Shown piece by piece: positions 1-8,553 of a stretch of DNA of 64,000 bases. Made by a program: the position numbers and the translations under genes. Every line of letters starts with the position of its first letter. Position 1 is the stretch's first letter. Under the pieces are notes generated by a model. That model was not told where the DNA came from and did not search any database. It was given only the letters and a program-made list of their open reading frames with translations. This DNA is from Vibrio sp. UCD-FRSSP16_30 (GTDB lineage Bacteria; Pseudomonadota; Gammaproteobacteria; Enterobacterales; Vibrionaceae), in contig NZ_LZFW01000035.1 of assembly GCF_001676025.1 (NCBI RefSeq), positions 62,001 to 126,000 of the forward strand. Reading direction: 5' to 3'.

Positions 1-903
1 CTGTCACCTAAATACTGGACTACTTGGCTTGGAATCCTATTCGCGATACCTTTTAGCTTTCTTCCTCTGACACTACATCGTTGGCTCTCCTCTGTGGCCG
101 CAAAAAAAATAATGTCTAAAACTCGAGGGCAAGCCCATCGAGCACGAGTGAATCTAAGTTACTGCTATCCGCAGATGCCAGAATCACAAAGAGAAGGTAT
201 CATATTCAATATGTTAACAACGGCAGGCAGCTATCTAATGCGCTTTCCGTTGCTAACTCTACGCAGTAGAAAATGGTTAGCAAAGAATACAGTAGTAAAT
301 GGTCTAGAGCATTTCATCAAACTAAAAGATGAAAATCAGAGCGTGATATTTTTGGTTCCCCATACTTGGTCTGTTGATGTTTTTGCCATGTTGCTTGCCT
401 CAAAAGGATACCCTATATGCACTATGGTCAAGAGCCAAAAAAATGAGCTAAGTGAATGGGCAATGTCAAAGCAACGCAAGCATTATGGCGGACGATTGTA
501 TGAAAGATCAGGCGGTATTAAACCGTTCATAAAAGCCATCAACGACGGCTATACCGGTTACTTTCTACCAGACCAAGACCATGGACCGAAAAAAAGTGTA
601 TTTGTGAAGTTTTGCGCCACAACAAAAGCAACCTTACCAGTTATGGGTTTCTTAGCAAAAGCCACTAAATCAAAAGTGATTCCGATATGGACTGAGTTTA
701 ATACCAACTCTGGTAAATTTGAAATTGATGTTTACCCTGCTTTGGAAGCACTTCCAACAGAATCACCGGAAGAAGATGCCATTGCGATGAATCAATTTAT
801 CGAGCAATGTTGTGAGGATAAGCCCGAACAATATATGTGGAATCTGAAGCTTCTACTTTCTCAGAAAGATCACTCTTATATCTATAAAAACAATAAATCA
901 TGA
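1..903 (+). CDS. lpxM: Lipid A biosynthesis acyltransferase, LpxM/MsbB type (5' end outside window)
   Basis: The enzyme transfers a fatty acyl chain from acyl-ACP to Kdo-lipid IVA at the cytoplasmic face of the inner membrane, a late step of lipid A synthesis. The reading frame is open from base 1 (PKYWTTWLGI near the start is typical of the family N-terminus), so the gene begins left of the window; a GTG at 94 is internal. The acyltransferase H-x4-D motif is at 361-378 (HTWSVD). Downstream GGIKPFI and FLPDQDHGP blocks match LpxM rather than LpxL in my memory of the E. coli proteins. About 300 residues are visible. The stop overlaps the waaL start by 4 bp, so it heads the LPS operon seen here. 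Whether the acyl chain is hydroxylated, as for Vibrio LpxN, cannot be told. Confidence 0.88.
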   Translation: MSPKYWTTWLGILFAIPFSFLPLTLHRWLSSVAAKKIMSKTRGQAHRARVNLSYCYPQMPESQREGIIFNMLTTAGSYLMRFPLLTLRSRKWLAKNTVVNGLEHFIKLKDENQSVIFLVPHTWSVDVFAMLLASKGYPICTMVKSQKNELSEWAMSKQRKHYGGRLYERSGGIKPFIKAINDGYTGYFLPDQDHGPKKSVFVKFCATTKATLPVMGFLAKATKSKVIPIWTEFNTNSGKFEIDVYPALEALPTESPEEDAIAMNQFIEQCCEDKPEQYMWNLKLLLSQKDHSYIYKNNKS

Positions 904-2123
904 ACTCTAATATTAAGAATGTCATATCTGAAAACATTGTCTACATTCCATTATTTTGGATTTCAACATTTATGTTTTCTATAGAGCGTGGTGATAAGAT
1001 TTTACTTATAATCATTGGTATTTGTGCACTTCTATCTACCTGTATAAATAAACTTGAAATAGTCAAATACAACTGGAATACTTATCCATGGATAAAATGG
1101 ATTATAACCTTGGTTATCTTTGGGTTGATTTCGGAAGCTTACCATGGGTTTGGTAGTCGCGAACTAAGAGCACTTTATACTGTAACCATCTTTCTTTTAT
1201 TCTTAGATTTGAAAAATTTAAATCTAAATATTATTAGTACGTTAGTTTTTTTAGCAGCCACCAGTGCCGCTTTCATTGCCTATAAATATCAGTACATCAC
1301 ACCAATTGGTCGACGAATGTGGCCAGTCAATGCTATTCCGTTCGCATCATATATATCACTAATCATTGGTTGCTCAGCAATTCTAGCTACTCATTCTAAA
1401 ACAAAACTAGTTAAGTTTATATTTATCCTATCCTCTGGTATAAGCCTCACTGCCCTCTTTCTCACTGAAAGTCGAGGACCTTTATTCGCTATTATATGTA
1501 CATTTTCCGCACTATCTATTTATCATATAATCAAAGGTAATATTAATTTAAAATCAATAGCTATTTTTTTATCAATGATGGTTTGTGTTGTTTATATAAC
1601 CTACCCAATACTTGAATCTCGATATGAAAATACCGTTGTAGAAATAAAAAAAATAACTAAAGGTAATAATAGCACTTCAATTGCTCAACGCTTGGAAGTA
1701 TATCAAGTTGGTCTTAGCCTCATTCAAAAACATCCTTTTATTGGATATGGTAAAGATGCCCTTCCATCGATTCTTGATACCATGCTCAAAAATAAAGAAA
1801 TTAATAAACTAGAGCGACGAGTTCTAGGATGGAACTTTCATAATAACTTCATAGAAAAAGCCGTCGTTTCTGGACTCTTAGGTATTATGACCATGTTTCT
1901 TTGGCTTGGTATGCCATTAGTTTATGGTTGGACAAAATACCGGCAACATTTGCCCTTAATTTCAACTCCTCCACTGTTATATTTTTTTGCATGTTTAACA
2001 GATACTCCAGCAACAAATGGCAGTAGCTACGTTGTGTATTTAGTTATTACAGGGTTAATACTCGCATTTGCTGCGGAAGATACTAACTATGAAAGTATAA
2101 AGGAACCATCCTTTGAAAAATGA
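900..2123 (+). CDS. waaL: O-antigen ligase, WaaL / Wzy_C family membrane protein
   Basis: Predicted 407-residue polytopic inner-membrane protein with about ten to twelve hydrophobic segments and a large hydrophilic loop between about residues 235 and 315, the layout of O-antigen ligases. Two features match known WaaL requirements: an Arg in TESRG (R192) and a His in a FHNNF block (H314) inside the large periplasmic loop. It would join undecaprenyl-linked glycan to lipid A-core on the periplasmic side. ATG overlaps the lpxM stop (ATGA). The 3' end overlaps waaF by 11 bp. A Wzy polymerase shares the fold, but the position inside an inner-core operon favours ligase. Sequence is poorly conserved and AT-rich, as expected for a surface-glycan gene. 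Confidence 0.75.
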   Translation: MNSNIKNVISENIVYIPLFWISTFMFSIERGDKILLIIIGICALLSTCINKLEIVKYNWNTYPWIKWIITLVIFGLISEAYHGFGSRELRALYTVTIFLLFLDLKNLNLNIISTLVFLAATSAAFIAYKYQYITPIGRRMWPVNAIPFASYISLIIGCSAILATHSKTKLVKFIFILSSGISLTALFLTESRGPLFAIICTFSALSIYHIIKGNINLKSIAIFLSMMVCVVYITYPILESRYENTVVEIKKITKGNNSTSIAQRLEVYQVGLSLIQKHPFIGYGKDALPSILDTMLKNKEINKLERRVLGWNFHNNFIEKAVVSGLLGIMTMFLWLGMPLVYGWTKYRQHLPLISTPPLLYFFACLTDTPATNGSSYVVYLVITGLILAFAAEDTNYESIKEPSFEK

Positions 2124-3186
2124 TATTCAAAAAATTCTAATTATTGGTCCATCTTGGGTTGGAGACATGGTTATGTCTCAAAGTCTTTACATAGACTTAA
2201 AGTCACAATATCCAGATTCTGAAATAGATGTATTAGCACCAGCCTGGTGTAAGCCTGTACTCGAGCGAATGCCTGAAGTATCACAATCAATTGAGATGCC
2301 AATTGGGCATGGTGATATAAGTTTAAAAGAGCGTTATCTGTTAGGAAAATCCCTTCGCGAGAAACAATACACTCACGCGTATGTATTACCAAACTCGGCT
2401 AAATCCGCTCTAATTCCAATGTTTGCTAAGATACCAAATAGAATAGGTTGGAAAGGAGAAATGCGTTATGGATTGCTCACAGATCTAAGGCCAAACAAAA
2501 AACAGTTTCAATATATGATTGAACGATATGTTGCTTTGGCGCGTCCCAAACATCTAATGCAATCTTCGTCCTCTTTAGGTGGTCTAGATACGCTTCCATT
2601 TCCCAAGCTTAGCGTCAGTAAGGAATCACAAACTGCAATATCATCCAAACTAAAGCTATCGCGAAATAAACCTATTGTAGGTCTTTGTCCTGGTGCAGAA
2701 TTTGGACCCGCCAAACAGTGGCCTGTTGAGCATTTTGCAAGTGTTGCTAATTCACTGATAGCCAAAGGCTATGATATCTGGATATTGGGTTCCAAAAATG
2801 ATGCAACTACTGGACAAGAAATCACTAAGCTGACCAAAGAAAAATCCAGCATCCATGACCTAACGGGACAAACTAATTTAATAGAAGCAATAGACCTAAT
2901 AAGCTGCTGCTCAACCATCATTAGCAATGATTCTGGCGCCATGCATTTAGCTGCTGCAGTGGGATGTAAAATTATCGGTATTTATGGGTCAACATCACCA
3001 GATTACACTCCTCCATTAACTAAGAACCTAGAAATTCTGCACACTGATATTGAATGTCGTCCTTGTTTTAAGAAAGTATGTCCATATGGGCACTTAAAAT
3101 GTCTAAAGGATCTCGAACCATTAAGAGTTATGGACGCATTTATGCGCCTTACTAATGAACAAGATAGATTATCGGAGCTAGATTGA
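2113..3186 (+). CDS. waaF: ADP-heptose:LPS heptosyltransferase II
   Basis: GT9-family enzyme (357 aa) that adds the second L-glycero-D-manno-heptose to the LPS inner core from ADP-heptose in the cytoplasm. The N-terminal IIGPSWVGDMVMSQSLY block is a WaaF hallmark. The nucleotide-binding half contains CPGAEFGPAKQWP and NDSGAMHLAAAVG, and a C-terminal Cys-rich stretch (CRPCFKKVCPYG) is also typical. I take the TTG at 2113 as start: AAGGA lies about eight bases upstream and the protein then begins at the normal place. It overlaps waaL by 11 bp and the next gene by 4 bp, implying translational coupling. Confidence 0.9.
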   Translation: MKNDIQKILIIGPSWVGDMVMSQSLYIDLKSQYPDSEIDVLAPAWCKPVLERMPEVSQSIEMPIGHGDISLKERYLLGKSLREKQYTHAYVLPNSAKSALIPMFAKIPNRIGWKGEMRYGLLTDLRPNKKQFQYMIERYVALARPKHLMQSSSSLGGLDTLPFPKLSVSKESQTAISSKLKLSRNKPIVGLCPGAEFGPAKQWPVEHFASVANSLIAKGYDIWILGSKNDATTGQEITKLTKEKSSIHDLTGQTNLIEAIDLISCCSTIISNDSGAMHLAAAVGCKIIGIYGSTSPDYTPPLTKNLEILHTDIECRPCFKKVCPYGHLKCLKDLEPLRVMDAFMRLTNEQDRLSELD

Positions 3187-3995
3187 AAGTATCTTTAATC
3201 ATTACAACCTACAACTGGAAAGAAGCACTAGCAGCTGTGCTTCAAAGTATACTGAAGCAATCCTGCCTTCCAGATGAAGTGATTGTTGCGGATGATGGAT
3301 CAAGAGACGATACAAAGCTTTTAATTCAACACTTCCAGTCTTTGTTTCCTATTCCCCTAATACACTCTTGGCAACCAGATGATGGATTTCGTGCATCAAG
3401 AAGTCGAAATTTAGCGATCAGTCGTGCTATTGGTGATTATATTATTATTATTGATGGTGATATTGTAATCCATAAGCATTTTGTTCAAGACCACAAGAAA
3501 ATGGCAAAAAAAGGAAATTTCATTCAAGGTGGTAGAGCGAAAATTGGGGACAAAACTAGTGCTTTAGTAATATCTAATAACACTTACCCTAGCTTTTATG
3601 CAAAGGACATTAAAAACAGAAAGAATTTGATCCATAACCCTATTTTGTGCTCATTATTCTCTAGAATTTGGAATTCTGAAAAATCCACGCGTAGTTGTAA
3701 TATGAGTTTTTGGAAAAAAGATATTATTGCTGTTAATGGCTTCAATGAAGACTTTACTGGTTGGGGAAGAGAAGACAGTGAATTAGTCTATCGGTTTTTT
3801 AATCTAGGGCTAAATAGATTGTACTTAAAGTTTTCAGCACTTGGCTTTCATTTATATCACCAAGAAAACTCAAGAGGATCACTGAAGAAGAATGACGAGA
3901 TATTAGAAAATACGATTACTAATAAATTAGTATATTGTAACAATGGCTTAACCAATCATACCACTCGAGATAATAATGAAAATCCTTGTATGTAG
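3183..3995 (+). CDS. Family 2 glycosyltransferase with galactosyltransferase-like C-terminal region
   Basis: 270-residue cytoplasmic GT-A enzyme. The N-terminus LIITTYNW and DDGSRDDT form the nucleotide-sugar site, and DGDIV (about residue 92) is the metal-binding DxD-type motif. The FTGWGREDSELVYRF block near residue 195 is the Glyco_transf_7C signature found in chondroitin-polymerase-like and LPS transferases. The donor sugar cannot be assigned from sequence. The start is a TTG sharing bases with the waaF stop (TTGA), a tight coupling. It overlaps the next gene by 20 bp. Likely an outer-core or inner-core-branch transferase of the same operon. Confidence 0.8.
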   Translation: MKVSLIITTYNWKEALAAVLQSILKQSCLPDEVIVADDGSRDDTKLLIQHFQSLFPIPLIHSWQPDDGFRASRSRNLAISRAIGDYIIIIDGDIVIHKHFVQDHKKMAKKGNFIQGGRAKIGDKTSALVISNNTYPSFYAKDIKNRKNLIHNPILCSLFSRIWNSEKSTRSCNMSFWKKDIIAVNGFNEDFTGWGREDSELVYRFFNLGLNRLYLKFSALGFHLYHQENSRGSLKKNDEILENTITNKLVYCNNGLTNHTTRDNNENPCM

Positions 3996-5058
3996 CTCTT
4001 ATATTGGACCAATCAATACCGTTAGACCTGAAGCTGAAACATTCATTGCTATGGCTAATCTTGGGCATACAGTAACAATTATGACCCAAGCAAATGCTGA
4101 ATACGCACAGATATGCTCTAAAAACGGTATTAAAATTATTGATAACTATCCGTCAAAGAAAATCTGCAAAAAAACAATTAGCCTACTTCATGCTGAATTA
4201 AAGGATGGTGATTATGATATTTGTTATGCTTTTGATTCAAAAACAATCCCCAACGCTGCTTTTGCTTCAATAGGAACAAAAGTAAAAATGGTGACCTATC
4301 GTGGCACTACTGGCGGATTATATCGTCACGATCCAACAGCCTATCTGACTCATTTACACCCTAGAGTTAATGCTATTATTTGTAATTCAGATGCAGTAAG
4401 AAAAGATATCCAATCAAGAGTATGGGGCTCAAAAGTAGCAGTAAAGAAAATCTATAAAGGCCATAAATCCTCTTGGTATCAGACAATCGCAACACCACGC
4501 TCTGAGTTCAAAATAAATGAAGATGACTTAGTTGGGATATGTGCATGTAACGTAAGACCAAGCAAAGGTATTTCCGTATTATTACGCTCTCTAGAGCAAG
4601 TTACTCAAGAAAACTTTCACTTATTATTAGCTGGTAATGGCTTTGAAAAACATGCAACAGAAATTAAAAATAGCTGGATGGCAAGTAGAATTCATCTGTT
4701 AGGTCAGCGTAACGACATACCTAATTTGATGAAAATGGCTGACTTTCAAATTCAACCCTCCGTTAGTGGAGAAGGGTTTTCGAGGGCTATTATTGAAGCT
4801 ATGGCTGTTGGTACCCCATCTATTGTTACCACAACCGGAGGAGGGCCTGAACAAGTTGAAAATGATATTTCTGGTTATGTAGTTGAAGCAGGTAACTCAG
4901 AAGAGCTAGGCATTGCAATTAACAAGCTTCTTATTAAACCTAATCTTATTGCTACAATGGGACATGAAGCAACCAAAAGAGTCGACACGTTATTTAGTAA
5001 CAACACTACAGTGTCAGAGCATCTTGAATTTTTCAAAAAAATATCGGAACAGAAATAA
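3976..5058 (+). CDS. Family 4 glycosyltransferase
   Basis: 360-residue GT-B enzyme of the GT4 superfamily. The C-terminal half has the retaining-transferase pattern: VRPSKGISVLLRSLE (about 193-207), LLAGNG, and the E-x7-E-type motif in GEGFSRAIIEAMAVGTPSIV (about 264-284). The N-terminal half has no signal peptide and looks like the acceptor domain. Acceptor and donor are unknown; the operon position after waaF and a GT2 gene suggests LPS outer core. It is followed immediately, with no gap, by the sialyltransferase-like gene at 5059. Confidence 0.82.
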   Translation: MKILVCSSYIGPINTVRPEAETFIAMANLGHTVTIMTQANAEYAQICSKNGIKIIDNYPSKKICKKTISLLHAELKDGDYDICYAFDSKTIPNAAFASIGTKVKMVTYRGTTGGLYRHDPTAYLTHLHPRVNAIICNSDAVRKDIQSRVWGSKVAVKKIYKGHKSSWYQTIATPRSEFKINEDDLVGICACNVRPSKGISVLLRSLEQVTQENFHLLLAGNGFEKHATEIKNSWMASRIHLLGQRNDIPNLMKMADFQIQPSVSGEGFSRAIIEAMAVGTPSIVTTTGGGPEQVENDISGYVVEAGNSEELGIAINKLLIKPNLIATMGHEATKRVDTLFSNNTTVSEHLEFFKKISEQK

Positions 5059-6120
5059 ATGCAACTATATATATGTTCAACTCTTAGACATCTTTTATTT
5101 AGTATATCAAAATCGATAGTTGATAATGAAGCATCTCAAATTATATTTTTAGTTGACCATCAAAATATAGATAGTTCAAACCTAAACTTCTCCGAATTAC
5201 CAAATCATATAAAAGTGCACTCAGTTTCAAGAAAGAAAATAGCTCAAAATATCAAGTCAGATTTTATGGGGAAAATAATTTACTTTTTTTCTATGAGAGA
5301 GATGAGAATCAATAATTATATGAAGGAAAAGCTCACGGCTAAACTAGTATCATCGATCAATGGCCTTGATATTGACGCTGTAGAGGAATTGTACACATTC
5401 AATGAAAGGAATAAGACTGCTCGTCTATTTCGGCTTCTATTTGAAGAATATAGAATTATTGAAGATGGGTTAGCTAACTACGCTAAATTACCCTTACCAT
5501 TTTTAAAAATGATAGGCAACATAGTTCAAGGTAACCTTTCAAACAAAAGAATTTCAGGTGATGACTCAAACTGCCTCTATATTTATGCCATTCAACCACA
5601 AAAATTACCTAAAGAAATTAAAAATAAAGGTAAAGACATTTACTTCCTTAATAATAAATCTGTATTTACTACTATTGAAACCGTTTTCAACCTCGAATCA
5701 CTTCCATCAACTTATGTTATATTAGCAACCCAACCTATTATAGGTTATTTAGAGCGGTTATCTATACCAACAGATTTTCACATGGAAATATACAAACAAA
5801 TAATAGCTTTTTATTCTAAGAAAAACATTAATGTTATAGTAAAACCACATCCACAAGAATCTAAAGAGTCCTATGATATACTTTCCGAACACTCTAGAGT
5901 CATATCAGAGCAAACCCCATTAGAAGCCTATTTGATTGGAAAAAATAAAGACATTACAATAGTATCTTTATTTTCATCTGCTGGCATGGGGTTTGAAGAG
6001 TACTGCACAAGGAAAACATTAATTGATGATGATGAAGTAAAACACATTAATGAAAGATTAAAACTCTGGCACTCTTCAAGTGATGCCTTAGATAGCATAA
6101 TAATAGATAAGTTATCCTAG
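5059..6120 (+). CDS. GT-B sialyltransferase-like protein, candidate nonulosonic acid transferase
   Basis: 353 residues, no signal peptide. Overall family membership is not obvious by eye, but three motifs in the right order and spacing match bacterial GT-B sialyltransferases (GT38/GT52/GT80 type): acidic-acidic-Gly at 135-137 (IIEDG), Lys-Pro-His-Pro at 262-265 (VKPHP), and a Ser-rich SLFSSAG at 303-309 that would bind the CMP phosphate. This agrees with its location directly against a complete CMP-nonulosonate pathway on the other strand. I infer transfer of the locus's own nonulosonic acid, probably legionaminic rather than N-acetylneuraminic acid, onto LPS. Base composition is markedly AT-rich. 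Its TAG stop shares a CTAG palindrome with the stop of the opposing gene. Confidence 0.6.
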   Translation: MQLYICSTLRHLLFSISKSIVDNEASQIIFLVDHQNIDSSNLNFSELPNHIKVHSVSRKKIAQNIKSDFMGKIIYFFSMREMRINNYMKEKLTAKLVSSINGLDIDAVEELYTFNERNKTARLFRLLFEEYRIIEDGLANYAKLPLPFLKMIGNIVQGNLSNKRISGDDSNCLYIYAIQPQKLPKEIKNKGKDIYFLNNKSVFTTIETVFNLESLPSTYVILATQPIIGYLERLSIPTDFHMEIYKQIIAFYSKKNINVIVKPHPQESKESYDILSEHSRVISEQTPLEAYLIGKNKDITIVSLFSSAGMGFEEYCTRKTLIDDDEVKHINERLKLWHSSSDALDSIIIDKLS

Positions 6121-6815
6121 ATACGATGATTGCAGGTTAAAATAAAGCTAGCAAAGTCAAAGTCTAATTGGGTATCAATATCAATAGAATGTTTATTGCT
6201 CATAATATAAGCGTACGAATTATCAGTATAAGCTAGCTTTTTCAGTCGCTTTAAACTAGAAACATCAAATATATAAATAGCACCATTTAATCGATAATAA
6301 TCATCTAATTCCTGAGATCTTTTATTTGCATTGTCAGAGATAAAACGACCCAAACAATGATCTTCAGGGAGTATATTAGACCATAAAGGCGAATGCTCAC
6401 ATGCTGTTACAGAGACAATTGAAAACGCATCTTTATCCTTAAATAAATCTAATGCTTGCTCAATATGCTTAGCCTGCCTTAATGGTGATGTTGGCTGTAA
6501 TAAAACCAGTATATCCGCATCCTGAGCAAATTTATCCAATGTATAAAGTACGACATCTTCGGTTTTAGCTTGATCAGATGATAGTGACTCAGGTCTTAAC
6601 TCTGGAACCTTAGCCCCACAGTCAACAGCAACATTCATAATCTCTTGATCGTCTGTACTAACAATAACCTCATCAATATATAAGCAGGTACTAGCAGCCT
6701 CAATTGTCCAACTAATCAAAGGTTTTCCGGCTAGTGGAAGGATATTTTTTCTTGGTAGTCGTTTACTCCCCCCCCTTGCAGGGATAAGAGCGACTACCTT
6801 TTTACCATCAATCAC
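6117..6815 (-). CDS. legF: CMP-nonulosonate cytidylyltransferase, NeuA/LegF type
   Basis: 232-residue enzyme that activates a nonulosonic acid with CTP to the CMP-sugar donor. The N-terminal ALIPARGGSKRLPRKN (residues 9-24) is the CMP-sugar synthetase nucleotide-binding signature, and LLQPTSPLR is the second conserved block. Substrate (legionaminate or sialate) is not readable from these motifs; I choose LegF because the same operon has legB, legC and a PtmE-like gene. The start is GTG, sharing GTGA with the stop of the preceding gene. Last gene of the seven-gene reverse operon. Confidence 0.85.
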   Translation of the reverse strand: MIDGKKVVALIPARGGSKRLPRKNILPLAGKPLISWTIEAASTCLYIDEVIVSTDDQEIMNVAVDCGAKVPELRPESLSSDQAKTEDVVLYTLDKFAQDADILVLLQPTSPLRQAKHIEQALDLFKDKDAFSIVSVTACEHSPLWSNILPEDHCLGRFISDNANKRSQELDDYYRLNGAIYIFDVSSLKRLKKLAYTDNSYAYIMSNKHSIDIDTQLDFDFASFILTCNHRI

Positions 6816-7876
6816 TGTAAAACCCCCAAGCCCAAAATATCTGATTGTGCCCGATTAAAGTCATCCATACGTCCAATATCCAGCCAGTATTCATGTATAG
6901 GGAACATCAGCACATCACTATCTTTTTCCATTTGCTGTTCTAATAATGTAGGCATATCCACTTTATGGTTTCGAGGCACGGATTTAAATATCTTAGGTGA
7001 AACAACATATATTCCAGCATTAATAAAAAAGCGTTGCACGGGCTTTTCAACCATACTAGTTATCTTATTACCCTCTCCATTAATAACACCATATGGGATC
7101 TGATAATCATATTCTCTAACGCACATAGTAGCATCAGCATTATTATCAAGATGGAACTCTAACAAGCGAGAAAAGTTCACTTTTGTTAAAACATCACCGT
7201 TTATCATAATTAAAGGCAGATCATCCGATAAATTATTAGGTAAAAGGCCTAAAGCTCCACCAGTACCCAAGGGTTGTTCTTCATAAACATACTCTATGTT
7301 TATTCCTCGATTACTACCATCACCAAAATAATTCTCTATTTGCTCTGGCATATAATGAGTTGATATATAAAAGTTAACAAAGCCTGCTTTTACGAAACTA
7401 TTGATCACGGTTTCTAGGATTGGTTTCCCGCCAATTTTTAACATTGGTTTGGGGCAGTTATCTGTTAAGGGCTTTAAGCGTGTTCCAAATCCACCAGCCA
7501 TGATAAAAACAGGATTTTGACGACACTCTTTACGCATAGCACTATGCAGGGTTTCCAGACCAAGAATTACCCCATTTTCATTAAGTAAAGGGATAGATAA
7601 GATTTGTTTTTTATCCATTAAATCCACAAGTTGTTCTTTTGACGTCCCTTCAAGAGCAGCTATTGGATTGGTATTCATTATTTTTACTACAGGATCAGCC
7701 AATGTTAAATTATTCAGCAAACCTCGCCTAATATCACCATCGGTCACCATTCCCAGCAATTTTTTATCTTTATCAACAACCACAGCAACACGCAGAGCTT
7801 CACTATTAATGATCTCTAAAGCTTGCTTGATTGTACTTAATTCTGTAATTAGAGTTTTTTGCCAAGAATGACTCAT
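6812..7876 (-). CDS. ptmE: CBS-domain sugar-1-phosphate nucleotidyltransferase, PtmE-like
   Basis: 354 residues. Residues 1-120 form a CBS-domain pair (TDGDIRRG near 46-52). Residues about 122-350 are an NTP-transferase domain with AGGFGTRLKPLT at 127-138 and CPKPM at 141-145. This fusion is typical of PtmE, which in Campylobacter jejuni makes GDP-glucosamine from glucosamine-1-phosphate to feed legionaminic acid synthesis. Its presence is the main reason to read the operon as the GDP-sugar route. GDP specificity is inferred by homology and not visible in the motifs. It overlaps legF by 4 bp. Confidence 0.75.
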   Translation of the reverse strand: MSHSWQKTLITELSTIKQALEIINSEALRVAVVVDKDKKLLGMVTDGDIRRGLLNNLTLADPVVKIMNTNPIAALEGTSKEQLVDLMDKKQILSIPLLNENGVILGLETLHSAMRKECRQNPVFIMAGGFGTRLKPLTDNCPKPMLKIGGKPILETVINSFVKAGFVNFYISTHYMPEQIENYFGDGSNRGINIEYVYEEQPLGTGGALGLLPNNLSDDLPLIMINGDVLTKVNFSRLLEFHLDNNADATMCVREYDYQIPYGVINGEGNKITSMVEKPVQRFFINAGIYVVSPKIFKSVPRNHKVDMPTLLEQQMEKDSDVLMFPIHEYWLDIGRMDDFNRAQSDILGLGVLQ

Positions 7877-7902
7877 GCTATACCTTTCATTTTTAATGAA
7901 TA

Positions 7903-8553
7903 TTATTTAATACTTATCTTTGCCGGATATGCGATAGAATTAGATTTCAAATTACTGGTGAGACATACTCCAGCGCCTACTATCGCTTTATAACCCACAG
8001 ATAGCCCTTGGATGATAATGGCACCAGCACCAATATAGGCACTATCTTCTGTTTTAACATCACCACAAAGAGTCGCTTTTGGGGCTATATGGTTATATGA
8101 ACCTATATTACAATCGTGTTCAATAATTGCCGCTGTGTTAATTATGCTATGGCTACCAACCACCGCTCCCGCCTGAACAATAGCCATTGGCAATATTTGA
8201 GCACCACTTTCTATTGTTGCATAAGGCGATACCAATGCATGTTCAGAAATGATCGTTTCAAACTTATAGCCCAAAGATAAGAAATACTCATTAATCTTTT
8301 GCTTAAAATTCGATTTAGGAAGCATGCCAATACCATTAACAAGACAAATCTGACTTGGAGGAAAACGAGTGATACCCACATCCTCTTTAATATGCAATAT
8401 TCCCGAAAAAACACTTCGCTGATTAATCTCATCAGGACATACAACGGCTAGAATTTCTCTATTCTGTCTCTGTAAAATATCGGCTAAAACTGAAGCATGT
8501 CCTCCGCCACCAATAATAACAATAGGTAGCTTTGTCTCATCACTATCACTCAA
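7903..8553 (-). CDS. legH: Nonulosonate-pathway O/N-acetyltransferase, NeuD/LegH type
   Basis: 216 residues: an N-terminal Rossmann-like PglD_N segment (VIIGGGGHASVLAD, residues about 11-24) followed by left-handed beta-helix hexapeptide repeats from about residue 110 to 210. Family members acetylate the amino-sugar intermediate of the legionaminate or sialate pathway using acetyl-CoA. The start appears to be TTG at 8553, overlapping the neuB stop by 8 bp, with GGAG upstream; no in-frame ATG is near. A role as sialate O-acetyltransferase (NeuD) is the main alternative. Confidence 0.75.
   Translation of the reverse strand: MSDSDETKLPIVIIGGGGHASVLADILQRQNREILAVVCPDEINQRSVFSGILHIKEDVGITRFPPSQICLVNGIGMLPKSNFKQKINEYFLSLGYKFETIISEHALVSPYATIESGAQILPMAIVQAGAVVGSHSIINTAAIIEHDCNIGSYNHIAPKATLCGDVKTEDSAYIGAGAIIIQGLSVGYKAIVGAGVCLTSNLKSNSIAYPAKISIK

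Noticed and set aside
94..903. lpxM starting at GTG 94
   Set aside because: The frame is open to base 1 and the upstream codons encode typical LpxM N-terminal sequence, so the gene is cut by the window edge.
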